This document shows, in pieces, positions 23,395-35,604 of a stretch of DNA of 64,000 nt. A model generated the notes under the pieces. That model did not search any database. It saw only the letters and a list, made by a program, of their open reading frames with translations, and had not been told where the DNA came from. Within the stretch, counting starts at the first letter, position 1; every line of letters starts with the position of its first letter. Origin of the DNA: Stenocarpella maydis (Eukaryota; Ascomycota; Sordariomycetes; Diaporthales; Diaporthaceae); NCBI GenBank assembly GCA_002270565.1, contig NQMI01000139.1, positions 55,797-119,796 of the forward strand. The letters run 5' to 3'. Made by a program: the position numbers and the translations under genes.

Positions 23395-26300
23395 CTTGGC
23401 TGTCTGCAGAGGCTTGCCCCTGCGGTGCTCACCGGGTCGATATGGGTTGTAAGAGTGAATATGCCAATGTAGTGGCCAGGCCGGGGGCTGAGTGGTGCGC
23501 TCTTGCCGGCGTCACAGAACGGCGACGCTGTCAGGGCAGAATGGAAGCTGGGTCGGGTTAGATTTTTTTTTTGTAATCGCAACAAAAATAAGTAAAGGAG
23601 TAAGAGATAACAAGAGCTCAGGTGCAATGGCCTCACGAGTGATGGTGGAATGATCGAGAGGTGGTATGAGCTACATGGACGCAGGGACCTCGAGGAGACC
23701 ACGGACCATGACCAAGGCGAGCGAACTCGAGGGGTGTGCGTGTGTATGTGTGTGTTGAATTGACTGTGCAGCGCTTGTGACTCGGAGGCGAACAAACAGT
23801 GATTTGCACATACCAGGTTCAGATCGATATTGAGATACAGACAGACAGGTGAACGGTTGGGCGACCTTGAACGCCAGAGTTGTCTGTTTGACACGGATCG
23901 AGTCGAGACGGCTGATGAAGATGGCGCGTCCCCAAATTGGCGGGCTATGAGCGGGAGATTGGGAGAGACTGGGGTCGCAGCAGGTACGACCGACGGCAGG
24001 GCAGCCAGCACCAGACAAGAAGCTGCTGGTGGTCTGCCGAGTGATGCGATGAGTGGCGCAACGGGGTAAGAAAGTAAAAAATAAAAATACAAATACAAAT
24101 ACAAACCGGCAAGAAATAGAAAAAGAAGCAGGAACCGGTCGATGGAGCTAGCAAACGACGAGCTGGCCAGCAAACAAAGCAGCAGCCACAATATTATCTA
24201 TGCGCCCCACGGGAGGTGACTGTGAGCAAGCTCTGGTGAACGGGGCGGCAACAAGCAGAAAAGCTGGGGTCGGCCGAGGATAATAATAAACCAGGGATCG
24301 ACCGAGACGACAAGAGAAGCGGGCAGAGGGCATTGACGAGAAGAGATGGGATGATGATGAGTGTGCCGTGGTATGTATGAATGAGACGACGACAAACAAT
24401 GGGGCAATGCAGTGCTCTCTCTCGCTCCCTCTCGCCCTCCCCCCCTCTCTCTGCTCGTCTAACTAGCTCTGCCCAGCTTCTGGCGTAGCATCAGATGCAA
24501 GAAGGGGAAATGAGCAGAGGGCGGAACCCTGCCCACCTGCTGCCAAGGAAGAGTGTGGGCCTGGGGCAGGGGCAGGAAGGGTTGCATTGATGGCCCTGAT
24601 TCGGCGTAGATTCGGTAAGGCCATGGGGCTCTCAGGGGGCTGGACCCGAACACTCGCAGTCTGCAGTGCGGTCCGTATAGCGTACGAGTTATTCGTATAC
24701 ATACATAACATCCAGCCACTCGTCATTCTGCCTACCACCATGTCCTGCCCGACTGCGTGCTGCTGCTGCCGCCGCAGTCAGTCAATCTCTAGCAGGGCCA
24801 TCTACCTAGGCTGCCTAGGCTAACTAGGCAGGTAGAGATACACGTACACTCTGCAGCACCTTCAACAGAATACGACATGTTTACTACCCGTGTAAACCAA
24901 GCAGAGGGCCCCCCTGTCTCTGGCAGCACCTGCTAATGCAGGTCTACACAGTATTGACAAGACAGGCCCCCCTCACCAAGCACATGTTGTGGCTGTCAGC
25001 TGGGTGTTGCCCTTTCCGGCAAGCGATATCTGCTGTCTGCCCAGCCTATTGGTCCACCTCCTGGCTCCCTGAACCGCTCGACATGCTAAAACTGTCGGCT
25101 GCCGCCTCCACACGACACGCCCCTGGGAAAGCCAATCCTCGAGGGGATGCAGCATCAGCAGTTTCTTTCTTTTGCCTTCTTTCTATTCCATTACCCACCC
25201 ACTCGACTGCACTGGACTGACTGCCTGACCGACTGCACGGGACGGGGACACTATAACCATCTGAAAATGGCCACCTTGCCCACGGACCCTTCCTCTTCCA
25301 TTCCCTGCCCTGTCGGCTGTTGTCACCATTCCCAGTTCGCGTTGCCCTGACCGAGTCAATAACGATCCCCAGCTGGCCGGCGGTCAGAGTACAATGTTGC
25401 TTGGCGACACAGAACAGAGGCCAGGGTCCCAACCCCCATCATCTCAACCCCTCCTCCTTCTCGGTCAGGGGCCCGCTCCAGGAGCAAAATGTCAGTCAAC
25501 AAGATCAAGAGGAACGTGCAGGTGGCGGGTGGCGAGTGAGCGAGCGAGCCTACGTTGCGCCGTGCCGCCCCGCGGCTGCACATGCAACTGCGATGGGCAA
25601 GCGTCAAATCGACCTGAGCCTGTTTTGAGACCACCGAGGGACCATGGGAATCCGAAAACCCGCCCATCCTGGGGCCCCCAGCTTGTCAACGGACCGCACT
25701 GGCGAGTCGCCTGCCCGCCTTCTTGTTTTACAGTCTGGTGATCGCCAGGGATGCACCGAGCAGACGACAGGAGCCGAGTACACTAAGGGCCCCCCATACC
25801 TAGGCCAAGTAAGGCACACTACCGTGCCGCCTGTCATTCTGCCTGTCGAGCTCGCCTGTGGACCCTGGCTCTGTCTTGCGTCCTGTCTGAGCGAGCGGTG
25901 AGCGACCGTTGGCAAACCCCCATCTGACACCATGTACGCGTGGCCAGATACTATGGTTTTTTCCCTTTCGTTTCTCGTTTCGGAGGATGCATTGGCTGGT
26001 CCCGCAAAACAAGAGTCAAACTGATCTTGTCAAATTATTGACGGGCCGGCGGTGGCTATTTGGCAGGTCGACATGGCAATTTGCCGCTCATCTGAGCACG
26101 GCGGCGGAATCGTGAATAACACAGGTGCCAGATTCATTATTGCTGCGTACCAAGATGTCATAGCCGGCGGCTCTTCCTATTTCGTGGTTTGTATTGCGAA
26201 GGGGTAAACCCCCCCACCCCCGCCCATATCATGATGCCACCGAGGAAGCCACCCTCGTACGTGCCATTTCACCGTGGTATTGGCATGGGGTGTTTTGTCT

Positions 26301-29300
26301 TTTCTTCCCTCCTGTCTTTCTCTCTTCAGCAAGTGCGGCTAGGCCTGGAACGGATGAGGAGAAACTTGACTCTGGTAAATGCCAAGGCTGTTGGGATCTT
26401 GGGTGCATCAAAAGGCCACAATTCTCTGGAAGCGACTTGGACATGGTCGATATAACACATGCAGTATACCGCCTCTCGATCCTGAAACTTCAAACATTTC
26501 AGTCCAGGACGGGCAATCTTGCGTGCTGCCAGCTGTTATCTGCTAGCAGCAACAGTCCCATCCCAGACAGGTCCTACACATGTGCCTTGTTTCCAGCCCC
26601 CAGTCCCCAGTTCCAACAGCGGGGCCACATACACTACTAGTGTACGCTATATACCATGTAGTCCCCCCACTCCCTTTCCCTTTTTGTCCAGGCGAGCCAT
26701 CGTCATTGGTTGAGCCCCGGGGTGGTGTTCTAGACCATCGGACCATCCTCTCCCACTCCAGATGCTCCCGCGATATCAGAACGATGCCTCTTTTGGCCTC
26801 GAACCCAGCAACTTCGAAGCTTCTTCTCTCCCTGGCCCGAGGCTGCAGAGTCCAGACATTGATCGGGGCCCCAGGCTAGTGCCGCACGACGAGAACATGG
26901 GGCCGGCCAAAGATGCAACCTGCCGTACCAAGAGTAAAAAAGATAATAGGCTTGCATGCAAGCTTTGAAGCCAAGTTCCACGTGGGCTAAGGGGAAGGAC
27001 CGATATAGCCTAGAGCCCGGCTCCAGCCTGCGGCCGTTCGGGTCCAACTCCAGGCCACTCCGGTGAGGCCTACCATTACTCCGTTACACGGGATGGCATC
27101 TGCACTACACAGGAGTTACTCCGTCGAGGTGTCCATCCCACCCGTGGCCCACGGGCCCCAGCCGAGAGCGGCTAACCTGCTACCCTCGCCGGCCGCACGC
27201 AAGCACTCGCGCGACACACAGACGCCGGCAATCAGACCCGAGGCCCACTGTTGATTCTTTGCCACCGGTGTGACCTCACCACTCAACCCATCCGAGCGAA
27301 TGCGAGGAGCCTCATTCCCGCCTGCTGACTGATTGCTGAGACCGCCCGCCGGCTGCCGTCATCCGTCCCATGCCGGACCCGAGGCAGCTGAACTTGAAGT
27401 CAGTCAGTCGATCGACGCAAATCGGTTGGGACCCCCCGACAGGCGGCGGCGCTGGGTCGGGGAGCAAAAGCTCCATCTGACTATTGAGACGAGCTGGCGT
27501 AGCTCCCGATGGTGCCCTGAAGGAAGTGCGTCGCCAAGCTCTCCACGCATCCTCAGTTCTCTTTCCCCTCGCGTGTCTCTTTACCCCCCCCCCCAAGCCG
27601 CCAACGCTCCCCAGCGTTGTTACGGATGAGGATTGGGCATTTGCAACAAGAGAGCACCCCTCGCCTGACGGGGCAGGTGAAGGTTGTTGCTCTTGACATC
27701 AACCAACACCGCTCTCCCGGCACTCAATGCGCCGAGCCGGGCGTGGACGGCAGAAAACGAGCTTGATCTTCAGGGTCCTCGTGATCTTTGGGGACTGCCG
27801 CCGTTCGAGGGTGGGACGGCACCGCACTCGGCATAGCATGGCACCTATACAGTGTACGGCGCGGGACCTCTGGCGCACCCTTTTGTCGCTGTCCTGTTGT
27901 CCCTGCTGCTGTTGTTATTTGAACTGCATGGCTGCCCAGGTCGTCATCGGGTACGGGCACGAGGAACCTGCGACCGCGATCGGCATCCTGAGGCAGGCGC
28001 CCAGCGGGATATAGGACCGAGAACCTGAGGATCCCCGGCGGGCAGCTGGGAGACTGGCTCCGGCGCATTGGATCCAGACGTCGCAGGCCAAAGAGCAACG
28101 GGGGGCATAACCTCGGGGGCACCAATGGCGGTCAGTTGCCGGCCAATGAGATAATGACGGACATGGTAGTCTAGGGATGAGGGGCCGGCACTCTTTCTGC
28201 CTCGCACGCGCGCAGGCCGGCACTCCCAGTCGGCATGAATGGTGTTTCGTGCCTTGAGGTGCCTGCTGCCCCCGGCTTGGTGGTATTCATGCGCGGACCA
28301 ACCGCCGAGACTACCAACCGCCCGCGACGTCATGGGTTCTGTTTGATCTTGAGCCCCAGGACCGAAGCTATTGTACCAGGAGTAAATGGGCTCGATTAGG
28401 GGAGCTGTATGTGCACGGTGTTGTGGTTCATGCATGTGATCCACGTCATGCGGCTGCGTTCAATCCTCAAGTTGAAACAAATCTACCATCTGATATTACC
28501 TCATTCACCAGTATCGACCTGCACAGTGGAAGACCAAGAAAGCATTTCGATAGACGCCCGTTTGTGCAGTGTCTCTACAGTAAGACGAGGAGCCTTCTCC
28601 TGGTGGTTTAAAAAATGAGAAATGCCTAAAAAGAAAAAATTAGGAACCTTCCGTCAATCAGTGGCAACGTACTTGGGTGGTGGTGGTGGGGAGGGGGGGG
28701 TGTTTCCTGCCGCATTGAGCGTACTTTCCCCCCTTCTTTATTTCCGTGGAGACAGCCTGAGTTGTACAGGCGACACTGCATTTAGACGCCGTGGCGGTTG
28801 AGCCAAGCAAGTATTGAAGTCAAGTGCAGTTGGGTTGTTCAAGTACTGCGGAGCCCGAGCGGCGGTTGTCGGGATGGAGGCGAGTGAATGGCGGCGTCCG
28901 TGGGGGTTGGCCATGCTCGGGAGGGGGCTTTCGAACCGATGGCGTGACCGAGCATGTTGCGACGGAGTCGCCTATATGCTGTCGCCTGCTGTCGCCACCA
29001 GGCGAGGTCCGGCCTCGAGAGGATCACGTTGCACCTGGCCCATCGTCTTCATCACGCGCACCGTTGGGCTGGATGCCGGCGAGCAATCTTGCTACGAGCG
29101 CACCCTCGAGATTCTTAGCCAACCATCACGGGCGCTCATGCTGGTCCCACATGCTGCTGCCATCACTGCGCTACCATAATCATAGCTGTCACGTCTGAGG
29201 GGAGTTCGTCTTCATAAACTCATAAACCCATTACCAGTAATAATTCGCATGAAGCTATGGTCTTTACCCGTACCCTTCCTCGGCAAAGGCCTCTCTTGCG

Positions 29301-29872
29301 CTCAAAGGAGCGACAGTTTCCCCGAAATACCAGCACAGAAGGCCACATGCATCGTCATCCTGAGAGGGCACATGTGTCCACCACGAGCCCTGATCTGTAA
29401 ACAGATCCAGTCATCCCCACGTTGTGCGATGGCTTCAGTGACACATCCCTCTTAGCGATCGAGGGCGAATTTCTCCCACCTCTGGGCACATATATCGCTG
29501 CGCCCTATGTTACACTTTTATGGTGGTCCATAATGCTCCTGATGGTCGCAAGATATCCCACCGTCTTTGTGCTCAGTCCAAAATTGGCCCCTTCCTCTGC
29601 CCCAGCAGCCTCAATGTGCGGCAGCTGGAGCGGCTGCCCGTGCGCAACGCACATCTTCGGGTTCGCCCTACTCATGCGTGTGCCCAAGTGTCCCCTCGCC
29701 CATGACCATTGGCTCTCCACTCTCGAGTAGTCTTTAGGCGGATCGTACGTCCAAGACGAGAATCACCCAAAGAGCCGGCCCACGCAAAGACCAACCCCGA
29801 GTCGTGGCCGTGTATGCAACTCGACGTCATCTTTTCTTTGTGCCCTCCTGGCAATTGGTGCACAATCTTCCA
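23395..29872. other. 6.5-kb gene-free interval
   Basis: No gene is supported. Short repeats are an A-rich AAATAC tract (24075-24105) and a CT-rich tract (24414-24455). At 24801-24836 an imperfect inverted repeat is built around two CCTAGG cores. Many short frames exist because the region is GC-balanced, but none combines an acceptable start, splice continuity and a motif. The first part should contain the leader and promoter of the membrane-protein gene at 22888-23394. Confidence 0.4.
24801..24836. repeat. Imperfect inverted repeat with CCTAGG cores
   Basis: TCTACCTAGG on the left is answered by CTAGGCAGGTAGA on the right, with a second CCTAGG between them. It could form a hairpin of roughly a dozen pairs. 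Confidence 0.6.
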
Positions 29873-30733
29873 TCATCTCCAGACGCCGGCCCGTCTCATG
29901 ACGTGGTCGAACTCGGACTTCCTGACGCCCTTGCCGACCCCCGCACCACCGTTCGCCTCGAGAATCATGTCCCGCAGCAGGGCGTCGTCGACCTCCTCCT
30001 TGAGCAGGGCGGCGACCCTCTTCAGGTGCGCGATGGTGATGAGCCCGCCGCCGCCGCCGCCGCCTTCTTCTTCCTCGCCGGCAGCAGCAGGGTTGTTCCC
30101 AGTGAAGAGCGCAAAGGCCTCGTCGACCTCGCGGGCGTGCGCGTCGGACGTCTGGTCGCGGGCGTGCAGCTTCAGGGCGCAGATGGCCACGAAGGACGGG
30201 TAGTTTGCGTAACCCTCGTCGTCCGGGTCGAGGATCTCGGTGAACTCGGCTAGCTCGTCCTTGTCCTTTGGCGGGATGTCGAGGGCTCTGTTGGGGAGGG
30301 GGGTGTTAGGGCCAGCAAAGCAATGCAAATGTCTCCTTGTGGGAGGATGCCCCCTAGCCCAGCCCAGTGCTGCACCAGTGCTGCAAGAAAGGGCGTGCCA
30401 GGGTGAGTCGATGTGAACGGGGCGAGGGCAACTGAGAAGTATCGGTAAAGCTCACATCATGGCCCTGCGGACGTCATCGATCGGGATGACGCCCTCATTC
30501 TCGCCGTCCATGGGCTCCGCAAAGAGCGAGAATGCCTCCCTAATCTCGGCCTCCTCCTGCGCCGTGATGTCGTGCTCCTTGGCGAGCTTGGACTGCCTTG
30601 CAGCCTTGCCCGGCGCGCCTGACTCGGCCGCTGCCCCGGATTTCCGTTTCGGAGGCTGTTTTGGGCAGGGTGTCAGACAACCAAAACGAACGGGGGACGG
30701 GGGGGGGTTTCCTTGGGTTTTACTACTCACCAT
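29873..30733 (-). CDS. Calmodulin-like protein with degenerate EF-hands, 3 exons
   Basis: Predicted EF-hand-fold protein of 205 residues, likely a light-chain-like or adaptor protein. Exons 30733-30731 (the ATG alone), 30655-30456 and 30287-29873; introns are 75 nt (GTGAGT/ACAG) and 168 nt (GTGAGC/ACAG). After a basic tail (PPKRKSG, AARQSKLAK) comes an EF-hand-like helix EEAEIREAFSLFAE. Four EF-like units follow. Only DPDDEGYANYPSF (about 88-100) resembles a usable calcium loop. The third unit is expanded by an acidic/glycine insert (GEEEEGGGGGGG) and the fourth is glycine-rich (EANGGAGVGKG), so calcium binding is probably weak or lost. The frame join across both introns gives RRAMIALDIPPKD, matching the linker of the calmodulin/centrin class. 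Closest named relatives would be calmodulin or Cdc31-like proteins, but it is neither. Confidence 0.85.
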
Positions 30734-31712
30734 GGTGGAATGCGCGACGGCGCGTTCGGCGCGTGACCAATGTCGCGAATGGTGCTGGGAGGTGATTTAT
30801 GACAAGGGAATGTGGCCGACGTCCTTGGATGATGTCAAAGTGGGGGGACTCGTGGGATCAATGATTGGCCCAGGTGCCCATCTGCTGCAGGCTGTTCTGC
30901 CAGCTGGCGTGCGGCTGCTGCCAGCGCTGCCGGGCCGCTGGGAAAGGTCGGCAGCATCGCTCGCTTAAAAATTCTTCGTCGACTCTCTTCGACGCTCGCA
31001 CTCAACACCTGTCCCGACCCATCAACACGTTCCTGCTGGGCCCCGCATCGAGGACCTAGCATCCCAAGCGGTCATGCTGGTTTGCACATGCTCCCGTTGT
31101 GTCTCGGAGGACTGTCTATCGCCTAGGCCAGGCCGAGATGAGAGCAGCACGGTGACGAGCTGGCTGACAGCCACACCGGCCGTGGCGGTTGCAGCGATGC
31201 TCAAGCGACATCAACTCAACGTTCAGTCCACATCGACTCGGCGTCTCATCGCCTGCCCGTAGGCCTGCCATAGAAACGCCAGCAAGCTAAGGAACTCTAG
31301 ACTCAGTCTCGGCCGGGTGCCTGTTCGGATGGAACGAGTCCGCCGGAACCCCCCTTGAAAACATCGCTTCTTCAATAGCTAGAGCTTGCCGTCTCCAATC
31401 ATTATAACTCCAGGGCGGACAAGTGTGGACACTGAAGCAAGATCAAACCTTTCCATCACTCGGTCGATGTTGCCTATTCTCACCCCAGAGATGGGCAGCT
31501 GCTTTGACATGGGAACACCGCCTACCTCCTCACAAGCTAGTACCATTCATGGCAGATAAACCGCACGTCTCAATCCTCACCGCTCAGCTCTCAATACATT
31601 TTTGTGATTACATGTTGTGACGTGTGCCCTGTCGTCAGAGCCTCGTGTTGCTGGGCTCTCTGCCGTGGCTTCTTAGCCACGCCCTTGGCGCTGACTCGAT
31701 CCCGGCCCAGAC
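30734..31712. other. Intergenic region
   Basis: This lies between the EF-hand gene start and the GLO2 stop. It should include the EF-hand gene promoter (30734-31000) and the GLO2 3' region. No further gene is seen. Confidence 0.45.
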
Positions 31713-32798
31713 TTACTTGAAGTTGTTCTTGGCCTCGCGCAGTGCTGCCATCACTTCGACGGGATCTGTCTTGCCAGTAACCTTCTGCATCTCGGGATCC
31801 TGCGGCTCAAGTCAGCGGCTGTATGCTCTAAACATACATGCCGGGGGCCGACACTTACGCTTGTCCTCATGAATGGGTTGTGTTGCTGTCCACAAAAAAA
31901 AAGGGTCCGTCAGTGAAGATTCCAACACTCCCCACAGCCGCCGCCACTGAGAACATACCTTCTCATCCCCAATAGTGAACTTGCCCTGCGTCTCCCGGTT
32001 CGCCTCGGCAAAAGCCTGCAGCTTCTTGATCGCCTCGTTCTGCAGCACCGACACGGCGAACTTGACGTTGCTCTTGGTGTACTCGTGGCCGGGGAAGACC
32101 CTTGTGTCGTCGGGCAGTGCCGCGAGCGTCTTGTTGAGCGCCGTGTTCATCTCCTCGGCCGTGCCCTCGAAGAACTTGCCGCAGCCGGCGTGGAACAGCG
32201 TGTCGCCCGTGAAGACGGCCCGCTGATCGTTCGCGCCGTCCTCCATGAACCAGCAGATGCTGTCCTGCGTGTGGCACGGCGTGTACAGGCCCTTGACGGT
32301 GATGCTGCCGATCGTCCACGCCTCGCCGTTGGCCGGAGTCTTGGTCACGGCCTCGGCGTCCTTGCCGGCGATGATGGGGAGGTCCGGCAGACCTAGCTCC
32401 TCGCGGAGCTTCTTGTTGCCGCCTGCGTGGTCCCAGTGGCTGCGTCGGCCGTCATCAGCAGGGGAGTTCGTGCTGTCAAGCCGGGTGCGGGTGGCTTACT
32501 GGTGCGTGTCCACTATGGCTTTGAGGTTGATCTGGCCGCTTTCGATGGCCTTCTTCAGCACGGGAGTGACCCTATCACCCGAGTGTGAGTAGAGATCTGC
32601 AGGTCCGTGGCTATCCGGGTACTCACTCGGGCGGGTTGGCAGGGTCGATGATCACGGCATCTTTGCTCTTATCGTCGGTTACCAGGTAGGCGTAGTTGTT
32701 GCTACTGCCCACCCCTTTCCATTGTCTCGTCAGCAACACGAGAAGGGATTTGCCTGAGAGGGAATCAACGTACACATGGGAATCGACTGGATATGCAT
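31713..32798 (-). CDS. GLO2: Hydroxyacylglutathione hydrolase (glyoxalase II), 6 exons
   Basis: Hydrolyses S-D-lactoylglutathione to D-lactate and glutathione, the second step of methylglyoxal detoxification. Exons (minus) 32798-32774, 32714-32627, 32571-32500, 32439-31959, 31885-31859 and 31799-31713 give 259 residues, the family's usual size. The metal-binding THHHWDH (residues 60-66) is created across the intron between exons 3 and 4. Other marks are FTGDTLFHAGCGKFFEG and PGHEYT, which supply further metal and substrate ligands. The start gives MHIQSIPMWVGSSNNYAYLV, the standard opening of fungal glyoxalase II; the first intron (59 nt, GTACGT donor, GCTGAC branch) is needed to reach it. 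No targeting sequence at this start, so cytosolic; an upstream in-frame extension could give a mitochondrial form but looks unconvincing. Exon 5 is only 27 nt. Confidence 0.95.
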
Positions 32799-33844
32799 CG
32801 CGCGGGTTGGTGCGAACTGACGCGTTGGCGCTTGTGTCAGTCAGAGTCAAGGAGGGGAACGCTAACCATTCGATCTGGTGTGCTTCTGACTTACAGTTCT
32901 TGCTAGAGGACTGACTTTCTTCAGTAGAACAGGTCTGCGCAATATTGCTGAATGCATCACTCGGCCGGAGATACGGAGTACTGATTAAAACCGTGAAGCT
33001 TCTCCTCTTTGCCTGCGACGGCATATGCATCTACGGCGGGATGACCAATGCCTATCAGGATGACGTTATTGGGCCCCATCCCGGCCGAGTGCGGCTCCGG
33101 CATTCCGCCTCCACCTTCTCTTCAAACCCCTGCCCACGATGAGTGAGAAGTCCGGCCACTGGGTCTTCTAGAAGACTCCCTGCGAGTTTCTGTAGTAGGT
33201 AGTGATAGCAGCTGTCTTGCGGAGAGCGTCAAGGATAGGTAACTTCAGTCAATGTCGGCCCACCTAACTCTTCAGAACCGCCCACCCAGCATCAGGAATT
33301 AAGCATGCAGCCTACTATAAATTCTTATACCTCCTTCAAATCACCCCCATTCCAAACCCTTTAACGCGCCCAGAGGAAGGGCCTCCGTGGATTTCCTCCA
33401 TATAGCCAGGAAGGGCCCTCCACACACCCGGAGGGAACCCCTGCATATACCTAGAGAAGGACCCTCCATATACCCAGAAGAAGAGCCACCGCGTGCCTAC
33501 AGGAAGGCAGTCCTCTGGGCCCTTCCCCCGAGTATATAAAGGGGCTTTAACGTAGGGTAATTTAGAAAAGTCCTTGAAGGTATAAAAAGTCATTGTAAGC
33601 TACATACTCGTTAGTTATACTTGGTGAGCAGAAGGTAAAAGCTAGGTGGGCGGATATCAAATGGGTAACTCACATCGAGCATTGCATCTTACCCAAATTG
33701 AGAACAGGTCCATTGTTGAGTTTACAGAGCTAATTGGAGATAGCGCCATAGGCAGAGCTTAGCTGGGAGGAAATAAATGACCACTCGGGAGACAAAGATC
33801 CTCGGGATGTCAGGGGGAGGGAAGTCAGGAACATATATTAAAAC
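32799..33844. other. Intergenic region with degenerate minisatellite
   Basis: It contains the GLO2 promoter side and the LAS1 3' side. The only structure seen is the degenerate repeat at 33371-33535. Confidence 0.45.
33371..33535. repeat. Degenerate minisatellite, 22-36 base units
   Basis: Six imperfect copies of a core like AGGAAGGGCCCTCC followed by CATATACCC begin near 33371, 33407, 33430, 33453, 33475 and 33500. Copies differ by substitutions and length. The array is AT-flanked and ends in TATATAAAGG. Confidence 0.55.
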
Positions 33845-35044
33845 TCAAATGATCCCTATGGGCCTCGAGACCCATGGCCCCTTCCACCTCTTCCAGCCAT
33901 GACCATCATCGTCACCGGCATCCCGTTTCCTCTTGCCGCCCTCAGCCCGTGCAGCCCACCCCTCTGCCTCCTCCCTCGCCTCACGCAGCTCTCTCCTCAT
34001 CTCCTCGATATCCGCCGGCATCTCCTTGTCTTCGCCCTGTTGTGCCTCATCCCCCGCAGCCCGGAGGAGGACCTCCCTGGAAAGCCTCACTGACCGTGAA
34101 AGGACTCCCTCGTCCCTTGCACCCTGTCCGATCTCTTCCAGCGTCCTCAACACGAGCGCGTCGTCCCACTGGCCCAGCTGCCTCGTCAAGGCCTGCCTCG
34201 CAGCATCGCCGCCCACCTCCCCCTCCTGCCTCTGCAGATACCCCATGAGCGCGGCGCGGCACATCCGCCCCCTGATCGCAGACGTGGCAGAAGCCACCAC
34301 CACAGGCTTCATCTTCTCAGCCGGGGCGGACTTGCCCTGGGGCGACCCTCCCCTCGCCGCCTCCACCAGCCCCTTGGGCAGCCCCGGCCCGGGCTCTTGC
34401 GCCTCGGGCAGGTTCCTCCAGTAGTACTCCCATATCCACACGAGCGCCCTCCCCGCCGCGGGCCTCAGCTGCGCCAGCCCGGGCATGGGCTCGTGCGTGC
34501 CCTGGTGCCGCAGCTCGACGAAACCCGCGGGCAGCCCCACCGTCTTGGCGACCCCGTACATGCTCAGCTTGCGCGCCCGGTCCTGGTGCCCGTCCAGCAG
34601 GCCCGTCACGAACCGCGTGAAGGCCGTCAGGTACGCCGCGCGCACGCCGTACTCACTCGCCGCGTCGCCGTGGTCGTAGTCGTGGTCGTACGCGCTGCTG
34701 CCCCCGCCGCCGCCCCCGCTGTTGCTGCTGCTGCTGCTGTTGTTGTTGTTGATATTGTGGGCGTGGTCGTGGTCGTGGTGGGACTCCTGCCGCTGCGTGT
34801 GTCCCCGGTCCAGCAGCACCGCCGACGTGAGCATCGCCGTCGACTCCACCACGTGAGGGCAGTTGCCGCGGTGCACCCACATGAACACCCTCGCGATCGC
34901 CTTCTGCATGTCCTGCAGCTCGGCCGCGGTCCATTTGTGGTGCGGTGTCGGCGGCGTGCCTTGTAATGATGACGGGTAGAGCTGACTGCGCACTTTTAGG
35001 AGCTCGGCGCGGTTGCGCCAGGGCGTGAAGACGAACTGGACCAT
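33845..35044 (-). CDS. LAS1: LAS1, pre-rRNA ITS2 endonuclease
   Basis: Single exon, 399 residues. Las1 is the HEPN nuclease that, with the kinase Grc3, cuts ITS2 in pre-rRNA during 60S ribosome maturation in the nucleus. The opening [20 protein letters not shown] is the Las1 signature. The catalytic HEPN motif R-x4-H is RHQGTHE (Arg179, His184). The C-terminus [16 protein letters not shown] is the conserved tail used to contact Grc3. Between helices of the HEPN domain (about residues 88-127) sits a low-complexity insert: His/Asp repeats, Asn and Ser runs, a Gly run, then more His/Asp. A coiled, Glu/Arg-rich segment (about 320-370) precedes the tail. Next to LYS9 in the same orientation with 560 bases between. 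Confidence 0.93.
   Translation of the reverse strand: MVQFVFTPWRNRAELLKVRSQLYPSSLQGTPPTPHHKWTAAELQDMQKAIARVFMWVHRGNCPHVVESTAMLTSAVLLDRGHTQRQESHHDHDHAHNINNNNSSSSSNSGGGGGGSSAYDHDYDHGDAASEYGVRAAYLTAFTRFVTGLLDGHQDRARKLSMYGVAKTVGLPAGFVELRHQGTHEPMPGLAQLRPAAGRALVWIWEYYWRNLPEAQEPGPGLPKGLVEAARGGSPQGKSAPAEKMKPVVVASATSAIRGRMCRAALMGYLQRQEGEVGGDAARQALTRQLGQWDDALVLRTLEEIGQGARDEGVLSRSVRLSREVLLRAAGDEAQQGEDKEMPADIEEMRRELREAREEAEGWAARAEGGKRKRDAGDDDGHGWKRWKGPWVSRPIGII
34665..34785. repeat. Coding trinucleotide repeats inside LAS1
   Basis: Runs of GCC/GCT-, TGC/TTG- and GTC-type triplets (plus-strand view) encode Gly, Ser, Asn and His/Asp runs of LAS1. Length variation here would keep the frame. Confidence 0.8.
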
Positions 35045-35604
35045 CCCTGACGGGCGCGCAGATAACTTATTGATCGGGACTTGAGACGTTTGTTATTTGG
35101 TATTTCTCTCTTTGGCTGCGGTTCTCGGTAAGTAAACGAATAGTATTAATGTGGATATGAGAGGTTCGTGCTTGGCGGTGTTGGGAGCCGGGTTGCCGAC
35201 TGGAATGGTGGATTGAAATTCTCATTCCTCAACGTGCGGCTGGTCGCTTCTTCTCAATACCGTCAAACGCTGTAACGTGTTCTACACTCGCACTTTCGAA
35301 ATTTACAAGTCAACATCTGCGCAGGATTTTCACAAGGGAATTCGAGTTCATCACTATAGCGCTCAGCACATCTGATGCATAAGGCAGATATGCGAAATTC
35401 CACGTATTGCAGTTCTTGACCATTATCGGATCAGTGCACACATCACGAGCGATTATCCATTCAGTATTGAGAATTGCCTATTGTTTATTTTCTCTACCTT
35501 ATTCTGCACCATTTCTTTTGAGGGGATTTGGAGATGGGGCGGCCATCGACCCGCACCATACATCCATCCCGGTCAATCCGACACGGTGAGCTGGATCCAG
35601 AGAT
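35045..35604. promoter_or_regulatory. LAS1 promoter and LYS9 3' region
   Basis: A 560-base gap between tandem minus-strand genes. It is more AT-rich than its flanks and has no recognised factor site. Confidence 0.4.

Noticed and set aside
22549..23472. 307-codon plus-strand open frame
   Set aside because: It runs antisense across the better-supported 168-residue membrane protein gene; no plausible protein features, so it is treated as a shadow of a GC-rich gene.
24414..24455. CT-rich tract as a promoter element
   Set aside because: No gene start follows on the plus strand; it is most simply a low-complexity run.
32879..33030. Upstream in-frame Met extension for GLO2
   Set aside because: It reads through the first intron and lacks the conserved MHIQSIPMW opening; composition is not that of a presequence.
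33371..33535. CRISPR-like spaced repeats
   Set aside because: Repeat units are degenerate and spacing irregular, and the host is clearly eukaryotic.
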